NCBI RefSeq assembly: GCF_019464495.1
Contig: NZ_CP080492.1
Span: forward strand, 2,170,001 to 2,234,000
DNA from: Leucobacter luti
GTDB lineage: Bacteria > Actinomycetota > Actinomycetes > Actinomycetales > Microbacteriaceae
DNA length: 64,000 bases
Reading direction: 5' to 3'
Numbering within the stretch: the stretch's first letter is position 1; every line of letters begins with the position of its first letter. Under the pieces are notes generated by a model. It was not told where the DNA came from and did no database searches. It saw only the letters and a program-made list of their open reading frames with translations. The position numbers and the translations under genes are program-made. Of the stretch, positions 17,521-24,529 are shown in pieces.

Positions 17521-17546
17521 ATCGTGTGTGAAATCATACGTGATTT
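17521..17546. promoter_or_regulatory. 16-bp motif copy 2 with overlapping AAATCA-N4-TGATTT palindrome
   Basis: ATCGTGTGTGAAATCA (17521-17536) repeats the sequence found upstream of the GntR gene. Its last six bases form an inverted repeat with TGATTT at 17541-17546. It lies 70 bases upstream of the amidohydrolase start. A second palindrome, GATCAT-N4-ATGATC, sits at 17669-17684 next to the other promoter. Confidence 0.55.
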
Positions 17547-17688
17547 TCGATTCGACGGATAGTGATGCGAGCTCGTCGGGGTGGAAGGCGGGGTGCATTT
17601 CCCCGATCAAGACGGCTTTCCGGGTGACGTTACGGAGTGCTCCGCGTGGTCGCGGCGCGCGCGGGATTGATCATATTGATGATCGCAC

Positions 17689-17717
17689 TTGAAATCGTGT
17701 GCGATCTTGCGTACGCT
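17689..17717 (+). promoter_or_regulatory. Promoter of the catabolic operon
   Basis: TTGAAA at 17689-17694 and TACGCT at 17712-17717 are spaced by 17 bases and match sigma-70-type -35 and -10 elements. They lie about 32 bases upstream of the hydrolase ATG and directly after the GATCAT/ATGATC palindrome (17669-17684), a likely operator. Confidence 0.55.
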
Positions 17718-17748
17718 CACAATCGCGTTCAAGGAGGAATGAAAACAC

Positions 17749-18582
17749 ATGATCGAGCTCGTCACGAGGGACATCGCCTACCGGCACGGCGGCACCGAAA
17801 TGCTCGGCCTGCTCGTCGCGCCCACCGGTGCCACGGGCCTCCCCTCGGTGCTGCTCGTGCACGATGCCTTCGGGCTGGGCACCGAGACCCAATCCATCGC
17901 GTCTCGCCTCGCGGCGCTCGGCCTCACCGTGTTCGCGGCCGACGTCTGGGCCGGGAGGCAGCTGCCGGCGTCGCCAGCTGAGATCGGCCCGCTGATCGGC
18001 AGCATGGTGGCGGATCGCGCCCAGTGGCACGGTCGCGTTGCTGCAGCACATGCCGCGGCCATCACGCAGCCTGAAGTGGATCCGCGCGCTGTCGTTGGGC
18101 TCGGCCACTGCTTCGGTGGATCCTCTGTGCTGGAACTGCTGCGCACTGGGGCGCTGCTCGACGCCAGCGCGAGCAGCGGGGCCGGGGCTGCCAGCGTTAC
18201 GCTGCGCGGGGTCGTCGCGATCCACGCTGGGCTTGACCTGCTCGCTGAGGACTGGGACACAGCCGCGGCGGCTGGCGCGGCAAAGAAAGCCGACGCAGGA
18301 TGGCTCGCGCCACGAGTGCTGATTTGCAGCGGGGCAGACGACCCGATGGCCACCCCGGAGCAGCACAGGGTGGTGCAGGCGGGGCTTGACCGCGCCGGGA
18401 TCGACTGGGAGCTCGATCTGTACAGCGGCACGGTGCACGCGTTCACAAGTCCGAACGCGGCGCACTCGCCCGAACCGGAAGTTTTCAATTACCACCCGGC
18501 GAACGCCGGGCGCGCTTGGAACGCGACACTGCGCTTCCTGCGCGAGATATTCCCCGAAATGAGCGGCACCGCCAGTCCTTGA
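17749..18582 (+). CDS. Dienelactone hydrolase family protein
   Basis: A 277-residue alpha/beta-hydrolase of the DLH group. The nucleophile elbow has Cys instead of Ser (GLGHCFGGSS), as in classical dienelactone hydrolases, with Asp in SGADDPMA and His in TVHAFTS completing the triad. Such enzymes open lactone rings formed after ring cleavage of chlorinated or hydroxylated aromatics. The ATG has AAGGAGG upstream. It is the first gene of a plus-strand operon that continues with the FAD monooxygenase 70 bases later. Confidence 0.87.
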   Translation: MIELVTRDIAYRHGGTEMLGLLVAPTGATGLPSVLLVHDAFGLGTETQSIASRLAALGLTVFAADVWAGRQLPASPAEIGPLIGSMVADRAQWHGRVAAAHAAAITQPEVDPRAVVGLGHCFGGSSVLELLRTGALLDASASSGAGAASVTLRGVVAIHAGLDLLAEDWDTAAAAGAAKKADAGWLAPRVLICSGADDPMATPEQHRVVQAGLDRAGIDWELDLYSGTVHAFTSPNAAHSPEPEVFNYHPANAGRAWNATLRFLREIFPEMSGTASP

Positions 18583-18652
18583 AACCGGGCAACCCGTAAG
18601 CCAGAACGACCACATCGCCGCATCGCAGCCCCAGAGTACAGAGGAGTACCAC

Positions 18653-20005
18653 GTGAACATCGCAATCATCGGAGCAGGCCCGGGCGGGCTCATCACCGCG
18701 CTCCGGCTGCAGCAACAGGGCTTCGCCCCCACGATCTATGAGACTGTGCCAGAACTCAAGCCGCTCGGCGTCGGCGTTGACATCAAGGTCTACGGGCTCA
18801 AGGAGATTGAGGAGATCGGGCTGCTCGAAGAGTTCCGGATGATGTCGGTCGACGCGGTCGACTCGGTGTTTTACAACCACTTCGGCCAGGAGATCTACGC
18901 CGAGAAGTGCGGCGTGCACATGGGCTATGAGCATGAGCAGCGCTTCGTGCACCGTGGCGAACTCCAGATGCTGTTCTATCGCACGGTGCAGAAGCGACTG
19001 GGGAAAGACGCGATCGTTCTGGGCGCCCGCGTTGGCTCCTACGAGCAGGACAATGCTGGTGTGACACTGCACCTGGAACACCGCGACGGGCGCTCCGAAA
19101 GCGTCCGCCACGACGCTGTGATCGCGGCCGACGGCATCAATTCGGTCGTGCGCAAGCAGATGCACCCTGAACTGTCCGAGCCGCACTACTCAGGCATCAC
19201 CATGTACCGCGGCACGACGCTGCGCGAGCCGTACCGCGACGGTCACACGATCCTGCACATCGGCGATCCGCGGATCTCCTCAATGATTGTCTACCCGATC
19301 GCCGACAATTTTGAGGGCAGCGGCAAGACGCTCGTGAATTGGGTGGTCGAGGCGGAGCGCGACGAATCGGTTGAAGACTGGAATCAGCTCGGATCCGTCG
19401 ATGAGATCCTGCCGTTCTACGAGAGCGTCGACATCGACTTTCTCGATGTTCAACAGTTGATCGCAGACGCACGGGAGGTGTACCTCTTCCCGTTGATTCG
19501 ACACGAGCCCCTTGAGACCTGGGTTGATGGGCGCGTGGTGCTGCTCGGCGACGCTGCGCACGCGATGTATCCGCGCGGCGGCAACGGAGTATGCCAGGCC
19601 TTCCTCGACGCACGCGTCGTGGCGGAGCAGCTCGCGGCCCACTCTGATCCGCACACCGCCTTTCTCGCCTACGACGAGGCGCGGCGCGTTCCGGTGAACC
19701 GAATCGTGATGAACATGCGCGGCGAGGGCTACGAGGTGATCCGGCGCATGGTGGCCGAGCGCACCGAGGGGAGACCGCTTGCGGATCGCGCGGACATCGA
19801 GGGCGTGCTCCCGCTCGCTGAGGCCGATGAGCTGTTCTCGAACTACCATCGTCTCGTTGGCCAGCCATTGCGCGCCGGCCACGACACCTACTCGAGCGGG
19901 TTCCGTACCTGGGAAGCCGAGGCTGTCCCCGGATCGGCGATATCCGAAGCCGCAGTTCTGGCGCCAGCGCCGGCCGAGGCTCCGCGCGGGGAGTCTGCAC
20001 TGTGA
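18653..20005 (+). CDS. FAD-dependent aromatic monooxygenase (class A, PhzS/salicylate hydroxylase-like)
   Basis: A 450-residue flavoprotein hydroxylase. It shows the FAD-binding GxGxxG at the N-terminus (IIGAGPGGLITALRLQQQG), the second FAD motif VVLLGDAAHAMYPRGGNGVCQAFLDA near residue 300, and a GRSESVRHDAVIAADG segment in the DG region. NAD(P)H is the likely reductant. It would hydroxylate an aromatic ring before cleavage. The start is GTG with GAGGAG nine bases upstream. Its stop overlaps the next start by four bases. The MYPRGGNG form of the second motif resembles the PhzS-like group of flavin oxidoreductases, but the substrate is open. Confidence 0.88.
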   Translation: MNIAIIGAGPGGLITALRLQQQGFAPTIYETVPELKPLGVGVDIKVYGLKEIEEIGLLEEFRMMSVDAVDSVFYNHFGQEIYAEKCGVHMGYEHEQRFVHRGELQMLFYRTVQKRLGKDAIVLGARVGSYEQDNAGVTLHLEHRDGRSESVRHDAVIAADGINSVVRKQMHPELSEPHYSGITMYRGTTLREPYRDGHTILHIGDPRISSMIVYPIADNFEGSGKTLVNWVVEAERDESVEDWNQLGSVDEILPFYESVDIDFLDVQQLIADAREVYLFPLIRHEPLETWVDGRVVLLGDAAHAMYPRGGNGVCQAFLDARVVAEQLAAHSDPHTAFLAYDEARRVPVNRIVMNMRGEGYEVIRRMVAERTEGRPLADRADIEGVLPLAEADELFSNYHRLVGQPLRAGHDTYSSGFRTWEAEAVPGSAISEAAVLAPAPAEAPRGESAL

Positions 20006-20484
20006 GCGTCGTTGAGACCGCTTCGGCCGAGATCGAGGCGGCACTGCTCGCGGCCGAACACCGTCGTCAGCGCGCGCTCGTCGACGGCGATATCGATACG
20101 CTCACCGATCTGTTCGAAGACAGTATTGTGCACGTGCACGCTCCCGGTGTGGTGCAGGGGAAAGCTGAGCTACTCGAGCACGTTGCCGTGAGACGGCCCT
20201 ACCTAGAGATCACGCGCGGTGCGCTCACCTTTCGCGTGGTGGGCGACGTTGCGATCGTCACTGGCGTGCTCACGAATCGGATGCGCGCGCCGGGAGGCGG
20301 CGAGCGCACACTCAGCGGCCCCGTCACGCAGGTGCTGCACCGCGGGGTCGACGGGGCCTGGCGCTTTGTGAGCTTCCACATGACCCCGTTCGGGGAAAAA
20401 GTGTGGGGCGAACTCCCTTCGGAGCAACACGGCGAGCGGACTGCTGAGCAGACTGCCTTCGCAACTGAAGGGGAGACCTCATGA
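20002..20484 (+). CDS. NTF2-like (SnoaL/DUF4440-type) protein
   Basis: A 160-residue protein with the cone-shaped NTF2-like pattern: a helical start AEHRRQRALVDGDIDTLTDLFEDSIVHVHAPGVVQGKAELLEHV, then beta strands ending in GAWRFVSFHMTPF. In catabolic operons such proteins act as isomerases, dehydratases or small subunits of hydroxylases. It starts with GTG inside the monooxygenase stop (four-base overlap) and its stop overlaps the FAH start, so it is tightly coupled to both. The activity is not determined. Confidence 0.8.
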   Translation: MSVVETASAEIEAALLAAEHRRQRALVDGDIDTLTDLFEDSIVHVHAPGVVQGKAELLEHVAVRRPYLEITRGALTFRVVGDVAIVTGVLTNRMRAPGGGERTLSGPVTQVLHRGVDGAWRFVSFHMTPFGEKVWGELPSEQHGERTAEQTAFATEGETS

Positions 20485-21335
20485 AGCTCGCACGCTTCCG
20501 CACTGCGGACGGAGTGATCCGGCTGGGCCGTGTTGACGGCGAGCAGATTACCGATCTCGCTGCTGTGACCAATGGAAACTCCTCGCTTCGCGAGCTGATC
20601 CCCGAGCTGGATCGTCGCCGCTCCGAGCTGCTCGCGGCCGAGGGGGAACGCTACGCGCTGGCGAGTGTGACACTTGAGGCGCCGATCGACGCACCGCAAA
20701 AGTACTTGGCGATCGGTATGAACTACCGTGAGCATGCTGCAGAAGCGCGCGCCGCCGGGATCCCCACCCCCAAGAATCAGCTCTGGTTCAACAAACAGGT
20801 GTCGTGCATTGTTGGTCCCACCGCTGACATCGTCAAGCCGGACGTGTCGGACGCGCTGGACTACGAAATCGAGCTCGGGGTGGTGATCGGTCGCGAGTGC
20901 AGGCACGTTTCGATCGAAAACGCATACTCGGTGATTGCCGGCTACCTGGTCGCAAACGATGTGTCGGTGCGCGACTGGCTGCAGCATCGCTCGCCAACGT
21001 TCACGCTGGGAAAATCGTTCGACACGCACGGTCCGATCGGCCCGTGGCTGACGACCGCGGACGAGATCCCCGATCCGCAGAATCTGCGCATGCGCCTGAC
21101 GGTAAACGGTGAGGTGCGGCAGGACTGGCGCACGGACGACATGATCTACAACATCGCGGCGCAAATCGCTGAGCTCACTACGGTGATGACGCTCATGCCA
21201 GGCGACATCATCGCTACAGGCACTCCAGCAGGGATCGGGGCCCCGACCGGCAGTTTTCTGCGCGTTGGCGACGTGGTGCGCGCGGAGATCGAGGGACTTG
21301 GCGTCATCGAAAACGCTGTGGTGGGCGAGGGCTGA
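20481..21335 (+). CDS. Fumarylacetoacetate hydrolase (FAH) family protein
   Basis: A 284-residue member of the FAH/HpcE superfamily, which hydrolyses, hydrates, decarboxylates or isomerises ring-fission products. It has the family start of the core (KYLAIGMNYREHAAEA), the metal-binding DYEIELGVVIG with the E-x-E pair, ANDVSVRDWL with the third ligand, SPTFTLGKSFDTHGPIGPW and MPGDIIATGTPAGIG. Mg or Mn is the usual metal. It overlaps the preceding gene by four bases and is followed after one base by a RidA-like gene. Confidence 0.92.
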   Translation: MKLARFRTADGVIRLGRVDGEQITDLAAVTNGNSSLRELIPELDRRRSELLAAEGERYALASVTLEAPIDAPQKYLAIGMNYREHAAEARAAGIPTPKNQLWFNKQVSCIVGPTADIVKPDVSDALDYEIELGVVIGRECRHVSIENAYSVIAGYLVANDVSVRDWLQHRSPTFTLGKSFDTHGPIGPWLTTADEIPDPQNLRMRLTVNGEVRQDWRTDDMIYNIAAQIAELTTVMTLMPGDIIATGTPAGIGAPTGSFLRVGDVVRAEIEGLGVIENAVVGEG

Positions 21336-21336
21336 C

Positions 21337-21771
21337 ATGCCCCGGAGACAGAGTATCTACCTCACCGGGTTTGCGCACGCGAACCCGGTGCCGGTTGCGA
21401 GCCGAATCGGGCCATTCGTCCACTCGGGTGTGCTCACGGGCCGTGACCCAGCCACGGGCGAGATGCCAGTCGGGCTCTCGGAGCAGTGCGCCAATGTGTT
21501 TGCGCACATCCGAGAGCTCATGGCGGCCGTTGGCGGTACCCCCGACGACATCGCGAAGATCAGCTGCCACCTCGTGTCATATCGCGACCGCGCGGCGCTG
21601 AACTTTGAGTGGGAAGTGATGTTCCCCGAGCCGGAAAACCGCCCGGCGCGGCAAGTGATGGCCGCGACGCTTGACGGCGGCGCGCTCATCCACTGCGATC
21701 TCATTGCAGTCTTGGGTGAGAGAAGTCCCGATCCGAGCCCGATCACCGCAGAATCTGCGCCACCTACCTGA
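21337..21771 (+). CDS. RidA/YjgF-family protein, possible 2-aminomuconate deaminase-like enzyme
   Basis: A 144-residue single-domain YjgF/RidA protein. Family signs are the GPFVHSGVLTGRDPATGE strand, VFAHIRELMAAVGGTPDDIAKISCHL helix and the Arg of NRPARQVMAA, at the position that binds the substrate carboxylate in RidA. The usual Glu near the C-terminus reads Asp (HCDLIAVLG). RidA proteins deaminate enamines or imines, and the 2-aminomuconate deaminases of meta-cleavage pathways belong here. Its place after dioxygenase, monooxygenase and FAH genes makes that role attractive but not proven. Confidence 0.85.
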   Translation: MPRRQSIYLTGFAHANPVPVASRIGPFVHSGVLTGRDPATGEMPVGLSEQCANVFAHIRELMAAVGGTPDDIAKISCHLVSYRDRAALNFEWEVMFPEPENRPARQVMAATLDGGALIHCDLIAVLGERSPDPSPITAESAPPT

Positions 21772-21835
21772 ACACCTCATCCCGAGATCCGAAGTTCGCA
21801 ATAATGTGCAGCGGTCGTTTCCGTACGCACTGTTA

Positions 21836-21851
21836 GACGCAAGGAGGCGTC
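21836..21851 (+). promoter_or_regulatory. Ribosome-binding site enclosed in a small hairpin
   Basis: GACGC-AAGGAG-GCGTC places the Shine-Dalgarno sequence exactly in the loop of a five-base stem, just before the ATG at 21853 of the binding-protein gene. This may tune translation of the transporter relative to the enzymes upstream. Confidence 0.45.
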
Positions 21852-21852
21852 C

Positions 21853-23403
21853 ATGTCCACAACGAAGTTCCTCATGAAAGCTCTAGTTCCGCTGAGTATC
21901 GCCGGCCTGCTCCTCTCGGGGTGCGCTGGCGGATCCGGAAGCTCAGGATCCGGCGGCGACAGTGCAGCGGCCACCACGAGCGACACACTCCGCGCCAACT
22001 GGGGCGGGTTCCCCGAAAGCTGGGAACCGGGTTCGCAGGCGATGGAGCCTGGCTACATGCGTGTACCGTACGAGACGCTCGTGCTGCGCCAAAAAGACGG
22101 CACGATTCTGCCGTACCTCGCAACCGAGTGGGAGTTTGGTGAGGGCGCGAAGTCGCTCACGCTCACGCTGCGCGACGATGTCACTTTCCAAGACGGTACG
22201 CCGTTCAACGCGGAGGCTGTGAAGACCAATGTCGAGTACGTGCGTGACGTCGTTGGTGGCCAGTTTGGAGGGCCGCTCGCTTCTGGAGTGGACTCGGTCG
22301 AGGCGATTGACGACACCCACGTAAAATTCACGTTCAGCCGTCCGTTTGGTACTTTCCTGGACCTGCTGAGCCAACGCAACCTGCCGATGGCTTCGCCTGC
22401 CGCAATCGCGGACGGCTCGATCAAGACGAACCCGGTCGGCACGAGCCCGTGGGCGTATGACGAGTCGAAATCGATCGCCGGCACCAAGATGTTCTTTGGC
22501 GAGTATGCGGAGTACTGGGGCGAGAAGCCGGGGTTCGCCAACGTTGAGCTCTATGGCATCGCTGACGACACCGCGGCAACCGCGGCCCTACTCAGCGGTG
22601 ATCTCGACGTCACCGACACCGAACTCGACGAGCTGCCGCGCATCGAGGCAGCGATCAATGTGGAAACGTTCGACTATCCTGCGATCCGCGTCAACCTTAA
22701 CTTTTTCGACCGCGGTACTGGTGGGGTATTCGAGGATCAGCAGGTTCGTGAGGCCCTGTGCTACGCAATTGACGGCAGCGTGATCGCCAGTCTGAGCGAG
22801 GATCGCACTGCTGAGACCCAGCACTTTATCGAGGGTGAAATCGGCTACAACCCTGAGATTGTCGGCTACGACGCGAACCTCAAGAAGGCGAAGGAGATCT
22901 GGGCGGAGCTCGGCAACCCCGAGATCACGGCACAAATCGGTGCAGCGCCGTTCAACAAACAGGAGATCACCGTTCGCGCCGAGCAAATGAGTCAGCTCCC
23001 GAATGTGAACATCACCGTGCAGGAGTTGACTGCTCCCCAGTACTTCTCCACCTGGAATGCGGGGAGCTACCCGCTGGGCGTCGGCAACAACGCCCAGATC
23101 ACGCCTGCGGACTGGTATGGCAGCTGGTTCTCTGAGAACGCGCCGTTGAACACATCGAAGACAGTGAGCGAGAAGCTCGCTGGCCTTGCTGGGAAAGCAC
23201 TCGGATCCACGGGCACGCCAGATGCGGATGCGAATTGGCAAGCGGTGATGCAGGAGATCTCGGACGAGGCGCTGGCGTGCAGCCACTCCGTCAACCTCGA
23301 GAGCATCGCGTACAACACCGACACCGTTGCTGATGTGCAACCGGCGATTCAGGTCTGGGAGCAGAACCTGATCGATTACCGCGCGGTCAAGCCGGCGGCA
23401 TAG
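21853..23403 (+). CDS. ABC transporter substrate-binding lipoprotein, family 5 (peptide/opine type)
   Basis: A 516-residue SBP_bac_5 protein with lipobox LLSGC (Cys24) and a Gly/Ser linker. Typical motifs are YETLVLRQKDGTILPYLATEWEF, LTLRDDVTFQDGTPFNAEAVKTNVEYV and DTHVKFTFSRPFGTFL. The family carries peptides, nickel chelates, opines and other organic solutes. It follows the catabolic enzymes by 81 bases and is followed by its permeases, so it may import the aromatic substrate or a conjugate of it. The start has AAGGAG in a hairpin loop. Confidence 0.92.
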   Translation: MSTTKFLMKALVPLSIAGLLLSGCAGGSGSSGSGGDSAAATTSDTLRANWGGFPESWEPGSQAMEPGYMRVPYETLVLRQKDGTILPYLATEWEFGEGAKSLTLTLRDDVTFQDGTPFNAEAVKTNVEYVRDVVGGQFGGPLASGVDSVEAIDDTHVKFTFSRPFGTFLDLLSQRNLPMASPAAIADGSIKTNPVGTSPWAYDESKSIAGTKMFFGEYAEYWGEKPGFANVELYGIADDTAATAALLSGDLDVTDTELDELPRIEAAINVETFDYPAIRVNLNFFDRGTGGVFEDQQVREALCYAIDGSVIASLSEDRTAETQHFIEGEIGYNPEIVGYDANLKKAKEIWAELGNPEITAQIGAAPFNKQEITVRAEQMSQLPNVNITVQELTAPQYFSTWNAGSYPLGVGNNAQITPADWYGSWFSENAPLNTSKTVSEKLAGLAGKALGSTGTPDADANWQAVMQEISDEALACSHSVNLESIAYNTDTVADVQPAIQVWEQNLIDYRAVKPAA

Positions 23404-23581
23404 CCGCTCTAGCCGCTCACATTCAATCAGCCCATTCCGTCGGTGGCTGCTCAGGGGTCGGATCCAGTCGCTCGTAGCGTCTGAGCCCGGATCCGGCCCC
23501 GCAGCGGGTCATCAGCACCAGAACGAACCCTGAGGAGAAGGAAACAATGGCATCTCGCGTGATCACACCGAGGGAGGGACG

Positions 23582-24529
23582 ATGCTGAAACTCATTGGCA
23601 CGCGTCTCGCGCTCGTGGTGCCGCAGCTCCTGCTCGTGTCGGCCCTGGTCTTCTTGCTCGTGTATCTCGTACCAGGGAGCGCGGCGTCGCTCATCCTCGG
23701 CGACGCGGCCGCGAGCCCCGAGGAGATCGCTCGCGTCGAGACGCAATTGGGCCTGGACCAGCCGTTCTTCGTGCGGCTTTTCGGGTGGATCGGCTCCGCG
23801 TTGCAGGGTGACCTGGGGACCTCTTTGCAAAGCGGACGCCCCGTCACCGAACTCATTGCGGAAAAGCTGCCCGCCACACTGTCCTTGATCGGTGGCGGAC
23901 TCATTGTCGCGATCATTGTCGGGGTGGGGCTCGGAGTGCTCGCTGGAACGCACGCTCGACGTCCGGTTGACCGCGGTGTGACGGCGATTACTTCTCTACT
24001 GCAGGCCATTCCGGAGTTCTGGCTGGGGTTACTGCTCGTGCTGGTGTTTGTCATTCAGCTCGGCGTAGCCCCCGTCGTGGCATGGGTGCCTCCCGAACAA
24101 GACTTCTTCGGCTGGATGCGCGGCCTCATTCTGCCGTCACTCGCACTCGGGGCTGGTGCATCAGCGCTCATTGCTCGCCAGACGCGCACTGCCACCGCGG
24201 CTGCGCTTTCCTCACGCTACGCGGACACGCTGACGGCAGCCGGCGTTCCCAGGCGGAAGATCATCTGGGTCTACGCGCTCAAGAACGCGATGGTTCCAGT
24301 GCTCGCCGCGGCTGCGCTCGCGGTCTCGATTCTGTTCGGCACGAGCCTGGTGATGGAGCGCGTGTTCGCCTTCCCCGGGGTCGGCTCGATGCTGGTGAAT
24401 GCCGTGATCGGCAAAGACTTCCCCGTGGTGCAGGGCACCGTGCTCGTGGTGGCGATCATCATCATTGCCGTCAATCTCATCGTCGACATTTGCTACGGCA
24501 TCATCAACCCGAAGGCGAGGCCGCAGTGA
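23582..24529 (+). CDS. ABC transporter permease, DppB/OppB type
   Basis: A 315-residue membrane protein with about six transmembrane helices. It shows the DppB hallmarks: N-terminal helix with LLVYLVPGSAAS, the LGLDQPFFVRLFGWIGSALQGDLG periplasmic segment and the EAA loop RQTRTATAAALSSRYADTLTAAGVPRRKIIWVYALKNA. GGGAGGG precedes the ATG. A 178-bp spacer separates it from the binding protein and contains no recognisable gene. Its stop overlaps the GTG of the next gene by four bases. Confidence 0.92.
   Translation: MLKLIGTRLALVVPQLLLVSALVFLLVYLVPGSAASLILGDAAASPEEIARVETQLGLDQPFFVRLFGWIGSALQGDLGTSLQSGRPVTELIAEKLPATLSLIGGGLIVAIIVGVGLGVLAGTHARRPVDRGVTAITSLLQAIPEFWLGLLLVLVFVIQLGVAPVVAWVPPEQDFFGWMRGLILPSLALGAGASALIARQTRTATAAALSSRYADTLTAAGVPRRKIIWVYALKNAMVPVLAAAALAVSILFGTSLVMERVFAFPGVGSMLVNAVIGKDFPVVQGTVLVVAIIIIAVNLIVDICYGIINPKARPQ

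Noticed and set aside
24082..24525. Upstream extension of the fused ABC gene inside the DppB permease gene
   Set aside because: The sequence lies in another frame of the permease and is not protein-like; the GTG at 24526 overlaps the permease stop in the usual coupled manner.
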